From positions 1,353,362-1,417,361 of the forward strand of contig BDSI01000017.1 in assembly GCA_003117195.1 (NCBI GenBank): a DNA stretch of 64,000 bases, in the 5' to 3' direction. The notes beneath the pieces were generated by a model. The model made no database searches and was not told where the DNA came from. It saw nothing but the letters and a program-made list of their open reading frames with translations. A program made the translations under genes and the position numbers. Below are positions 43,932 through 55,465 of this stretch, piece by piece. Source of the stretch: Eudorina sp. 2006-703-Eu-15 (Eukaryota > Chlorophyta > Chlorophyceae > Chlamydomonadales > Volvocaceae). Numbering within the stretch: the first letter of the stretch is position 1; each line of letters opens with the position of its first letter.

Positions 43932-46900
43932 ATGGCGACAGCCACGGAGACTGAGCTGTTTGTGCCATGCAAACGGGTACGCATTTTGCATGTTACTGGT
44001 GTGCCTTGTGTGCACTTGAGGAGAATGGGTGTTACCCAACTGGTTCCCGCCTTGGGGTAAGACCTTCCTCCGTCAACGTCGTCCGCAACAGGTCAAGGCT
44101 GTTTTGGGGCGTAAGGAATTCCTCATGCTCGAAAGAGGAGCCAATATCATGGTGCGGCGGTCTGGTGCCTATCGAGAAGGCAATCTGACGTTCTTTATTC
44201 TCCGGTAACAGTTTTGTCGTGTAGGGATAATGGAAGCGATGGTGCCTCTTTCCAATTATTTCAGCCCTCTTGAGTGGTGCTTCCGATAGGAAACCCTTCC
44301 TTGCGCTGCTCACACTGCATCGCACAGGCGCCGTCGACCAAGCCCATAGATGGAGACAAAGGTCGCTGCCTGTTGTTGGATGGCCCTCGCGATGCTCAGG
44401 CAGCAGCCATCTTTGCTGTGCTGATGCGACTCACCCCGAGTGGTAAGGCGAAGGCTTTCGACAGTCCCCCTATGAGATATGCACGGTGTGGCTGCTCCGG
44501 CAACCCTCAACATCTTAGTCCCGCGTTGGTTGTCAGTATGCTTCTGCAACCTTGCCGTTTGCTTCAAGATCTGGGCCTCCGCCACAAGGGGTGCACAACG
44601 CCTATCCCAAACCCTGCAACGCTCCGTATCACGGGCCCCAGCTACGCCCATCCCTGTTGCTGCACGTTTGTGTTTATGTTCTCTCCGTGAACTTACAGCT
44701 TGCCCGGTCTCCAATGCCCTCCACCCCTTGCAACACTTCGGGCTACGCGCGCAGCGCACCAAACGAGTATATCCGATGTCACTGCCAAGTGCTGGCACTA
44801 CAGGAGCCCCGCGGTGCGTAAGCGGCGGTGACCGGCTGGGAACACACGCACTCCTCCATGTTGGGTTTTGTTAGCATGTGGCGCAGGCCAGATTGCTTGT
44901 GCGCTGCTGTTAGGGATGTAAGGCCCATCCAGTTCCCTAAGGGTTTCTTGCCAGTGAATTGTTCTTAGCCGTCATCCTTTCCGGGTGCATGATGCCGCTT
45001 CGCCTGCGTGGATGGGAGAGGGCATTGCACCGGGTCAAGCATCAGCCTTCCGGCTGGCGGGTCGCGCCCTGACTGGCTGGCGGGTCGCGCCCTGACTGGC
45101 TTCCTGCCGCACTGCCCCGCACACGGGGCCTCCTCGGAGGCAGCGTCGTAACAGAGCATGGCAGACTGTAAAGCGGTGTGCGGAGTGGCGAGGCACCGCG
45201 GCTGCTTGAATCACGGAACTTCTCGCCCATATCAGGCCCGGACGCCGAAGCGGTCGTTCCATCTCGCCCCTATCGGCGATTCTCGTCACTCTGTCCCGTG
45301 GCGCGCAGGGCACGCGAGAGGGTCCGTTCACAGCCCGGTCGCTGCTGTCCTGGCTGTCCAAAGGACAGCTGCAGCCCAGCTTCCTCGTGCAGCACGGACC
45401 CAGCCGAATGTGGATACCGCTGCAGCTCCTCTCTCGGCACTTCGAGCTGCTGCCAAAGGCCCTGGAGGGGGGCTACGGGCCGATGCCATGGTGGGAGGAG
45501 AGAGGAGTGGCTTGCTGGGGTTGAGCGCGATAGTCAGGGAAAGAGGGGAGGATTCTCCTTTCTTGAGTCTGGTTACGGGACGGTTGAGTGTGTGGATCTG
45601 GTCTCAAGGCGCGAGTCGTGCACGGCGCGTCCCATTCCCGTGGGCATGCGGGGCATCTGGGGTTCTTCGAATGGGTATCATGTATTGGTCATGGGGTATT
45701 CACGGGAATTCTGCAAGTTGGTATCACACATTTGAGCATCACAGGGGGCTGTTCCGTTCAGGCAAAGTGTCCCAAGCAGCACGCGCGAGAGGGATAAGGG
45801 TTAGGCGCGTGCGGTATTACGGGCTGAAGCGCTGCGGTGGCCCCCTTTGGTGCCGCACCCTACAGGCCCATCCCCATGGTTGCCGACGGCGATGTGGTGA
45901 TGACGGACGCGGAGCTGGCGGCCGAGATTGCGCAGCTCCGACGGCTGCAGGACTTCCTCGAGGTGGGCGGATGCGACCGGTTTGGGGAGGTCGCAGCGCA
46001 GTGCGGTGCGGTGCTGCGCAGTGCGGTGCTGCCTTGACCTTGCCCGGATGGGAAATATGTGGGTCTGCTCGGTGCCCTCCCTGCGGTTTCGGAAACGTTG
46101 GAAAGGGCATGCAAAGCTTGGCAAGCATGGCAAATACGACGCGGCCAACCTGGTCTTGTGTTGGCAGTCCAGCATCTACTCCGGCATCCGTGGGGTTCAG
46201 CGCTTTATCGGTTAATTGATGGTTGTTACACGCCTACATGCTCCTCGGACTTCGCCGGCAGGCCATTGCGGAGGTAGCGTCCATGGACGTGGACTCGACG
46301 GGTGTCGACTCCAACGACCCGTTACCGACCCACGGGTCGCACGCGCGTGCGGCCGCTGCCGCTTTGCTCTCCGCCGCCGAGCCATTACTGCACCTGCCGA
46401 CCCCCATGGATGTCGACGTCGAGCCGCTGCCCCACGCGGGCGAGCGGCAACAGCTGCAGCCGCGGCAGCCGACGGACCTGCCGATGGGCGCCGCCGTGGC
46501 TCCCGCCGGGCCGACGCGGCTGTACCTGGTCATAGATACCAACGTGCTGCTGCTCCGTGACGGCGTGAGGCTGCTACAGCGCATTCAGCGGTGTTTCGCA
46601 CCGCGCTCCCGGAGCACCGGGGATGGCAATACGGCCGAGGGGCAGGCCGAGCGTCCGGACAGCGGCGATGTGGCCGGCGGCGGCGAGGGCGGCGGCCCCA
46701 GCATCAGCGGCCGCGCGGCCCTGACGTGTGTGGCGGTGGTGCCCTGGACAGTGCTGGCGGAGCTGGACAAGCTCAAAAGCGACCGCGCTGGGGCGGCGGG
46801 TGAGATGGGGGTTGGGCCGGTTAGGAACCTGCGTCAAGAGGAGGCGGCTGAGGCTGCACACGAAATCAACGTGGCTAGGGAGGAGGGTACCCACAATGTG

Positions 46901-49900
46901 CGGTGTCATGCGCTGCCATGCGCCTTGCTGCCTGGGGTGGATGCGCAACACGGGATGGATCTGACTCAACATCGCTGCTTGGCTGGTATGCGCCATTCTG
47001 GTGTCCCGCTCGAGCAGCTGGGCGACGCGAACAGAATCACTTGGACAACGGTGGCGGGGGGCGACACGCCGACGCGGAGGGGTGCGCGGATGACGAGGAG
47101 GGTCGGCCCGTGGCGGCGATGGCGCGGGCGGCGGTGTCGCTGCTGCTGGCCTCCCTGGAGTCCGGCGACACATTCTTCCGGGGCCAGACGGTGCAGCAGT
47201 TCCGGGCGGCAAGCTGCCACCCGTCCGCCGCGATCCCCCTGGGTGAGTGAAGCCCCTTTGCGCGTGTTTGAGACCGCCACGGAGGACTGCGCCTGAGGTG
47301 CCGGTAGTCCGTCCGGGTTGCTTGCCCGGCTCGGACTGATGAATTTTACTTGCCCGGCCGCTGATGAGATTGCTTAGCTCGTTTTGACTTCGGTGTGAAA
47401 AGGAACTTAGCCGCTAGTGTTTGGGTGTTTGGGTGTGTGTGTGTGTGGCTGGTTGCCGGTTGGGTGGGTGTCACATCACGACCCGTTTAGTGAAGGCTCA
47501 CCGGCAACTTCCCTTGGCCCTTGCCCTGCGGGTATGCGCTGCCGCTGCCGGCGTGCGCGATGGGCAGGTGCGGCCAGCATCAGCAACGACGACCGGATCC
47601 TCCAGTGCGCCCTGTACCTCCAGGTACGACACCTGAGAAGGTCGTGAAAGACCCACCCATTCTGAACCCGACAACACACATTATTACACTCAGGGTCTGG
47701 GAAACCCCGGGGAGCACATCGGCGTACATTGGGAGAGGGTTTCTTTGCGGAAGAGGGGTTGCGGGGGCAAGGGGAAGGGCGCCTTGGGAATTGAGTCCCT
47801 CCCTTGCTAGTCGGGCCCCGGGGCGGTGTCGGGTTGGGCGTCGGACCTCTTTTGCAAGTGATGCCAGCCCGAGGATGCGGGCGAGGCGGCCGTCGGGTCC
47901 GATCAGGCCGCATTAGTGCAGGTGGGGTCACACCAGGTCGGAACGGCTGATTAGGTACTCCGCGCGTGGTGTGCGGCTGTTGCGGCTGTGACGCAGGACG
48001 AGCTGTCGTCCAAGTCCGCCACGACAGGCCGTTCCTACCGGCTGGCACTGCTGTCGAACGACAACGCGCTGTGCGTCAAGGTAGGGCCATGGACCTGGCC
48101 GAGCGGAGGCTGGGTGGGTGGCAGTGCGGCGTAGATGGAGTGCTACGACTGGATAGCCGGGTCGCCCTGGCGCCCCTGGAGTGAAGCCACCTCTGCCTCG
48201 TGCACTTCTCCGTCCATGCCTCGCGGCGCTTCGCTTCCTCCCCGCTTCGATGGCCCTCAGGCGCGAGTGTGCGGCGTCCCAGCCTCCTCCATCCGACAGG
48301 TGCTCGGGGTCGCGAGTGCCAGCGGATGTCCGGATGCCGCGGCACGGGACCCGGCCAGCCCGACCGCCTCCCCAAGCCCTGACCCCCGGCCCGAGCAGCT
48401 TCAGGCGGCGCTCCTCAGGCTCGCCCTGCAGACAGGGCAGGGGCAGCCTGAGGGGCCGACGCCTAACAGGGCAGCTGCCGTCGCCTTCGTGGACGAGCAT
48501 TCGGGCGCGGCCATGTCGGCGTCGTCGTCCCCGGCGGTGGCGACCGCCAACTCCTCCAGCGGCACGGTACGCCGCGGAGCGCTCCGGCGCCCCAGTCGCG
48601 GCAGCAGTTGCCACATGGCTTGCCGATTGTTTCGCGGCCGGCAACCCTCTGGTTTCCGGTGTCAGCTATGTTTGTCCTGGTGTGCTGCTTGTTGCGCAAC
48701 GCACCATGTATCGCCAAGTTCCCAAAATCGCGTTCGGGGCGCGTGGACGTATCCCGCGCTTGCATGTTGCATCCCATAGTCACTGGACTAAAAACTGATG
48801 GATTGCCTGTGACCCGTGCACTGCCTTGCGTCACATGCCGTGGGTCTCGATGTCTCATCATATGCCCCATCTCTGTTCCCCCCTTCCGCATGCAGGAGGG
48901 GCCCAGCGGTCCGGACTCCGGCCGCGCTTTCAGCGAGGCCTCCGGCCCATTCGTCGTACACACGTACGACGAGTACGGCTCGACGCAGGGCGCCGTCAGC
49001 GCCACCCGCTCCCACAGCCTCGGCGGCGGCGGCGGCGCGGCCTGGCCGGATGCCAGCGGAGGTGCCGCCCTCGATGACGGCAGCGCCGGGGCCGGCAAGG
49101 GCAGGTCGTCTACCAGCGGCGGCGCGGTGGGTCGCAGCCCCTTCGGCATCGCCGCCGCCGCCACGGCGGCGGCGGCACCCAACAGCACCGGAAGCAGCCT
49201 CATCGGGGAATTCGACCTGGACGAGGCCGCCGACCCTCTGGTTTCGGCGCTGCATGCGGAGCTCCGGCGTTTGACGGTTGCGCTAGCCCCCGTCCTCCGG
49301 CAAATCCTGGTGTCCGAGTACGAGGAGCTGTGGACGGGTGTCGTCGTGAGGTGGGTCATGGGCCGGCCCCCGAGGCAGGAGTTACCGTGGATGCGGCGGG
49401 CTAGGACTGCGATGTATGTGGGCGAAGCGACGAGACCGCGGCATTGGGTGAGAGGGGGGAGCGCCAGGGATCTCCAATATCCCGGCCTGCGTGGCCCCGC
49501 TGCGTCGCCGTCTCTCGCTCCCTCCTGTCCCTGCGCTTGCGCGTGCACCGACCCCCGATGCCGCGACCCTGCCCGTTCCGCCAGGCCGCCTCCCTGGGGC
49601 GGGGCCGACGTGCTGGAGGTGCTGCAGCGCCACCTGGACAGCGTGTTCTCGGGCCGCATGGGCCGGGGCGCGGCCCGGGAGCTGCGGCCGGTCCTGGACC
49701 AGATGATCAAGGACGTCAGGTGGGGGTTGAATTGAGATAAGAAAGAAACCCGAAAGGAACCCTCTCCACCACATCAGGTGGGGAGAAAGCACGCGACGGC
49801 AGCTATGGAGAGCGGCAATTGTGGCCGGACGGCTCAATTAGAAAAAAAGGGCCGGGGCCCCGCCGCGTGACGCCGCGCAGCTGCGCGCCAGGGCGGGTCT

Positions 49901-52795
49901 CCCTGGCCTCCCTGCTGACGCACTGCAGATTCGTAGTTCGCGCGAAAGGGTCGGCCCGGCTGATCGCCCTGGCGTGTTGTCTGGCACTTGCCGTCCGCCG
50001 CGCACGTTGTGGGCAGGTACTTTGAGCGCGGCCGTGGCCGGCCCCGGCGGGAGCCCCGCTTCCTCAAGGTGGCGGAGGACTTCAGCCAGGGCGTGTCGGA
50101 CGTCTTGCAGACCTTTGGTGGGTGGGCTGGCAGCGGGGTTGGGGGAGCTGCCGCGGAGCAAGTGCTCCGCCGTGCACGCAAGTTCGGTTGGGCTGTATGG
50201 GTAGGAATTATTGGAGTTAGGGGGCGCTTCGAACGTGGTGTGGATCGCAAGAGGTTGCTGGATTGATCGCATGCGTGGCTGTCGGACGGCGGCAGTCCGG
50301 GCCAGGACCTGGGCCTTGGTCGCTGCGGCCATGTGGGTTGATAGGCCCGTATGGCATAGTCTCGTTTGGGGCGTGGATTCGAGGTCTGAATTCCAACCAC
50401 TGCCGCGCAGGCGTGGCGCCGCCGCCCCCGCCGCCGCTGCCGGTGGCCTTGCTACAGCTTCGCGGTGGCGGCGCGGCGCCACCCTTGGCGCTTGCGCCCA
50501 GCCGCAGCACCGGCGGCGGCATGGGGTCAGGCGGCGGTATGGGGTCGGGCGGCGGCTTCGCCACCGGCACCGCCGGCAGCCTAGCAGCAGCCATGCCAAG
50601 CATCTTCTGGACCGAAGGCCGTGAGGCCGGCGCGGGAGCGGCCGCAGCGGGCGCTGCGGGGCCGCAACGCGGCGCCGCCGAGGCCGCCGCCAACGGCGAG
50701 CCAGGGGCCCCGGTGCTGCGCCCCGCAGCGATGCGAGCGGCCGCAATAGCCCAGTCCATTGGACTGAGCGTCAACCTGGGGGGCCCCAAGACTCGGGGCG
50801 GCTCGGCAGCGCCCAGCCCCGGCATGGCCTCGGCCGCTGCGGCCGCGGGCGCTGGTGGAGCGCTGGCAACGGAGCGGAGCCCCGGCCGTGGCCCGGGTGT
50901 CGCTCAGGCGGAGCACCAGGCCGCGCTGGCGGCGGCCGTGGCGGCGGCGGCGGCGGCGGCGGGACCTGCAGCTCCGGCGGCGGCGCTGGCGGGTCACGAC
51001 GCGGCGGCGGCAACGGTAGCGGCTGCGACCGTCGAACTGCAGGTGTGGAGGCCCTGGGAGTGGTGGGCCTGCAATCGCAACGTAGGAAGCCAAAGAAGCG
51101 TCGCGGCTTCGGCCTCTGCTGGTGGCCTGCCATGCGTGTTTATTAGGCCTCTGCGTTGGTGGTGACACGTCTAACTTGGGCGTGTTGGGGCTGTCGTGGT
51201 GGTGATGGCGCTGGCGGTAGCTCAGGGCAGTTGTTTCGCTATCATGCCGCATGGAAACAGCGGTCCGGGAAGGAAACGGCGGTCCGGGAAGGAAACGGCG
51301 GTCCGGGAAGGAAACGGCGGTCCGGGAAAAGCGTGGTTACGTCTAGAGGTCAGGGCAGCCCGCCTCCCGGTGCAATGCCACCTGTGAAGAAGATGCGGCC
51401 CTTGAGCCACACCCGTCCTGCCTGTCCTGTCCTGTATTGTCCTAGTGCGCAACTCGTGTCTCATCCACCCTCGATCCGTCCGCCATGCCCTATTGTGCGC
51501 CCCCGCAGGCCAAGCTGCTGGCCGCCGGCGCGTCCGGCGGGGCCGTGGACGCCCATCTGGCGCAGCTGCTGATGCAGCAGCTCATGCTCGCTCAGCATGT
51601 GCAGGCACAGCAGGCGCAGCAGGCACAGCAGGCGCAGCACCACATGGCTGCGGCCCGCGGCGCAGCGGCGGGCATGCACGGCATGCGAGCCTTCAGCGAC
51701 AGCGGCCACAGGGCGTCGGCAGAGGCCCAACTGCAGCAGCAGGCGCTGTTGTTGCACCACCAACAACAGCAGCAGCAACAAGCAGCAGCGCAGCAACAAG
51801 GCATGCACCAGCACCAGCTGCAGCGTTTCCACAGCGATCCGCCACCGCCGGCTGAGGCAGGAGGCGGTGCCGCATCCGCCGCGTCTGCGATGATGAGCAC
51901 CCTTGGCTCAGGCGAGACAACCCCTGCGGACGTCGCCGCCTGCCAGCTGCAATGGCTGCAAGTGCATCAACAGCAACAGCTCCTGCATCAACATCACCAC
52001 CATCAGCAGCAACAACAGCTACAACAGCAACAACAGCAACAACAACAACAACAACAACAACAACAGCAGCAGCAACAACAAAAGCAACAGGAGAAGGAGC
52101 AGAAGGAGCGGCGGCGGCAACCGCACCGAGAAGCCGAACACGCGCAGCGACAGGCTGCTCTTCAGCTGCTTGCCCAGCGCCCTTCTGCGGACGCGGAGGC
52201 GCAGGCGCAGCACCTCGCGCACACCCCAAGCGCCGGCAGCACACCTCTAAGCCCGGAGGGGTCTTCGGCGGGGGCGGCCGCGGGCTCGTCTGCCGCCTGG
52301 CAGACGCTGCTATCCGAGACCCACCAGCGACAGCAACTGCAGCAGCGCTTGGCACAGCATCAGCAGCAGCAACAACAGCAGCAGCAGATGCTGGTGCTGC
52401 AGCAGGCGGTGGCCTCCGCCGCTGCGGGTGGAGGTGCCGCCGCTGCGGCGGATATCGCGAATGCCATGGCTGCACTCGAGGGCGGAGTCGCGGCTGGTGA
52501 CCCGCGGGAGATCTTGGCTCTGTTGCAGCAGGCAATTCTTGCGGAACACCACCGGCAGCAGCAGCAGCAGCAACAGGCACCTCAACAACAGATGCACCAC
52601 CAGCAGCAGCAGCAACAACAGATTCAACAGCAGCACCACCACCAAGCGCTGTTGCTGCAGCAGCTGGCGGCGGCGGCAGCGGCCAGCGCCGGCGGCGGTC
52701 CGCACGGGGGCCTTATCCCGGTGGACTTGGGCAACAGCAGGTCCGTGGAGCGGAGGCTGTCGGAGCGAAGCAGCAGCAGCATGGCGACAGACTGA
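43932..52795 (+). CDS. SWT1: SWT1-type PIN-domain endoribonuclease with GYF-like N-terminus and poly-Gln tail
   Basis: SWT1 is a nuclear endoribonuclease in mRNA quality control. Sixteen exons keep phase at every junction: 43932-43976, 44092-44204, 44404-44442, 44887-44917, 45309-45490, 45866-45962, 46262-46799, 47015-47242, 47568-47623, 47997-48080, 48300-48566, 48896-49350, 49585-49719, 50017-50117, 50411-51042, 51509-52795 (1429 residues). Exon 5 resembles a GYF domain: EGPFTARSLLSWLSKGQL then WIPLQLL. The PIN domain has its acidic residues in order: LYLVIDTNVLLL (about 260), VLAELDKLKSD (about 337), SNDDRILQCAL (about 430) and LLSNDNALC (about 462). Exons 12-14 (about 560-790) carry the helical SWT1 C-terminal region (LRQILVSEYEELWTGVVV; ADVLEVLQRHLDSVF). 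Exons 15-16 add Ala/Gly-rich sequence and several hundred Gln/His-rich residues absent from yeast and animal SWT1. Exons 1, 3 and 4 are the least certain. The poly-Gln exon could be a separate gene, but the exact phase match argues against it. Confidence 0.82.
51263..51329. repeat. 19-bp minisatellite in SWT1 intron 15
   Basis: Three to four tandem copies of ggtccgggaaggaaacggc, nearly perfect. It lies between exons 15 and 16 of the SWT1-type gene. Confidence 0.9.
51960..52092. repeat. (CAA/CAG)n tract coding for poly-Gln
   Basis: Mixed CAA and CAG codons make an uninterrupted run of about 20 Gln with flanking Gln/His stretches. Codon mixing is typical of a selected or old homopeptide rather than a recently slipped pure repeat. 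Further CAG-rich tracts occur to about 52650. Confidence 0.9.
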
Positions 52796-52925
52796 GTCGT
52801 TCTGTGGCAGCTGCCGCTCCGGTACGGCTCCCTGCGCTGGTGACAGGTCCGAAACGGTCGCTAAGGCACGGGTCGCTAAGACAGCTAGAGGCCAGGACAG
52901 GCCTTCTCACAACCGACCACGTCAT

Positions 52926-52930
52926 TGTAA
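52926..52930 (+). terminator. TGTAA poly(A) signal for SWT1-type gene
   Basis: TGTAA 131 nt after the TGA at 52795, in the expected orientation and distance for green-algal mRNA 3' ends. A second possible TGTAA follows near 52988. Confidence 0.6.
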
Positions 52931-55294
52931 GACAAGGGTGGATGTATATGCGTGTGCGTGTGTTGAGGGCAGAATCCGTGTACGTGTGTGTAATTTCGTG
53001 GGTGGCAACTGGCAACTGGCAGGAGTGCGTGCCATGCAAGGGGCGAAGATGCGCCCGCCCGCCCGCGCGCGGTGTGTGTTTAGAAAAGAATCCGCTGTTG
53101 TATGCGTAAACGGGTATCCGCTTGGTGGGCACCGTACCGCATTCTATTAGACTCGGAGCCGGCGGACTGGGGGCGCCGTTCACCTCCGCCTCCTCCGGCG
53201 CTGCGGTCTTGCTTAGGCGAGGGTGGAATGTGTGGTGGTCGATGGTCATGTATCTCTAGCAGCAAGTGTGGGTGCATGTGTATTTAGACGTGTGTCGTTG
53301 TGCAGCGCCTGAGGCTTAGCAGAGGACGTGGAGGGTGTGGGGCCGTGACGCACAGCACTGCCAAGTACGATGTTGTTTTCGTTTGGGGCACGCAACGGTC
53401 CGCGTTGCGTTGCATCCATTCGCATGGAAAAATGAACTGCGAAACATGCACGAGGGAATGGTCGGAAAAGCATGCTCATGTACGTGCCATGTACTCGAAA
53501 CTACTGCGTGGAGATCTTGTGGTGAGTGTGCGTATGTCCGCGTTTGTCTGTGTTGTGTGTATATGTAAGTGCGTACAGCTGCTATGTGCGGTTCCATTGG
53601 CATTCTTTCGGAGGGCATGCAATTGTAGTACGGTAACCGCGTGTGCTGATGATACGCGTCGTACAGGGAGTGTCCAGCTGTCGGACGTGCGGCCGATGTG
53701 GTGTGGGCGGGCGGTGCGAGAGGGGCGTGGGGCCCGTGGGCATCGATGTGCGCGCACCGCCCCGGAAGGACTGTGTGTAGCGCAGTGTGCAAGTGTCGGT
53801 AGATGTGCAGTAGATCGCAGTGAGGGGGTGCCGGTGGGCTTGACGCCACCATTCGCTGCTGCAGGGCGTACCGGTACCCTACATGCTGCGCGGCGGGTGG
53901 GCACACGCGCTCAAGAGGAATAGAGGATACTGCCTTGGCTTGTGCGTTGTGCTGTGGTGTCCACCTTGCATGGAAGTAGTAGCGTTGGACCCGTGTGTGT
54001 TGCATTCGCGTGTCAGAAAACGTTCCAATAAAACCCTGACGGCCACCGTTGGCCGGCAGTCCGCGCGCGCCTGACGACATTGGGGGGGTGCGGCTGGGCC
54101 TGCGGGGAGCGGTGCGTTTTTGGGAGCAGGCGTCCAGGGCCTGGGCTTGAAACCACGCCCGGGGCACTTGCTCTGTGTTGGGGTCGGCCAGCAGGTTACT
54201 TTGTAAATGGCCGTGACGGGTGCTGGCGCTCCTGGGCTGACCAGCAGCAGGGCTGAGCGTCACAGAGGACGTGGCGGATGTGCAGTTAAGCGCGGATTCT
54301 GCGGTAGTCCCCGGATGTGGGCTGGCGAGAGGGCCGTGGTGGAGGCCAGTCGCGGATCGGTTCAGCTGGGTCGGGGTCGGTATCTCAATGTGGGGCTGGC
54401 GAGCCTGGGCAAGCGCTTTGAGGTAGCCGCAACGTTGCCGTGCGCGGCAACGTCAGGGATTTTCTCATGTGATGGTTTCCAACGCGCGCACTCGGCGCCC
54501 CCACGTCCGGAAGTCAGGAAAGGGCGGAGGGAGGACCGGAGGGTTGCCGTGCGGTGCGCTTCCGCAGGCTGGCCGCGGGATTGCTCTTTTTTCCGGCTGC
54601 GCGTCCCACATCTCGTGCCGCGCAGCAGTGGCAATGTGCTGGTCGGCGCATGCGCCTGCCGCTGCCGTAGTGCCTTGATGCTGCGGCCTCCTGTGTCTTA
54701 TCCACAGAATGGAGGGGTAACCTGAGGGGTTGTGCAAACGTGCATACTGCGCGGGGAGGGGGGACGGAGAAATGGTCAGGCGGCGAAGGTCGATCTCTGG
54801 AAGCATGCGCTGGCAGCCGATGTGCTGATATGCCTCGCGTGCACGTCTATGTTGGCTGCATGTGCAGGTGCTGGAGGGCCTCCATTGCGTCAGTGGCGGG
54901 CGGGGTCCGGGGACGTGAGGCCGGGTCCGCGGCGTGCCGCGTGTCTGCCCCCGCCGCGTGCGGTGTTGTTGGGTCCAGTCCGGTTGTGCCGCTGGGGGCT
55001 ATCTGGGGGCTGTCCGTGGAATACCGTAATGACTGGAGAGCGCCGCGTGCCGCGTCGCGCTCGCGTTGGCCAAAGAAGGGGCAGGGGGGAGCTGCGGAAG
55101 CGCCCCTCAGCCTGACACCCTGACTGCGATGCAAACCGTGCTCCCCGAACTGCCCTCGTGCGTCATCCGAGGGGCACGACCGAAGCGCGGCGTTGTTCCT
55201 CGGTACTGTGGGGTTGATGTTCACCATTCCCTCCCATCAGCATGAGCCACGCGCACTGCCAGAGTTCGACATCGTGGTTCCATGAAAAAATGTC

Positions 55295-55440
55295 CCGGTG
55301 ATCCCTTTGGGGTCCGGGACATACACCGGTGATCCCTTTGGGGTCCGGGACATACACCGGTGATCCCTTTGGGGTCCGGGACATACACCGGTGATCCCTT
55401 TGGGGTCCGGGACATACACCGGTGATCCCTTTGGGGTCCG
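55295..55440. repeat. 31-bp minisatellite, about 4.7 copies
   Basis: Units start at 55295, 55326, 55357, 55388 and 55419 (ccggtgatccctttgggg...), essentially identical, and the last is cut at 55440 where it passes into the 3'-tail-like sequence. No spacers, so not a CRISPR. A single diverged unit is present beside the related motif at 32.5 kb. Confidence 0.95.
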
Positions 55441-55465
55441 CTGTAACGTTCATTCATTCATTCAT
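55419..55465 (+). mobile_element. Retroelement-like 3' tail (copy B)
   Basis: tggggtccgctgtaacgt followed by four CATT units. 55430-55459 is identical (30 nt) to the reverse complement of 32491-32520. The upstream sequence in this copy is the expanded 31-bp repeat. A shorter 15-nt piece, gttacagcggacccc, recurs at 56533-56547. Structure suggests the 3' end of a short interspersed or non-LTR element with a TGTAA signal; no coding part was found. Confidence 0.5.

Noticed and set aside
52019..52222. Poly-Leu minus-strand frame
   Set aside because: Antisense of the poly-Gln coding tract.
53316..54263. 315-codon minus-strand frame in the SWT1 downstream region
   Set aside because: Composition reflects GT-rich DNA; no recognisable domain and no support from splice sites.
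55163..55457. Repeated minus-strand peptide frames and CRISPR-like appearance
   Set aside because: Produced by the 31-bp minisatellite; no variable spacers and a eukaryotic setting.
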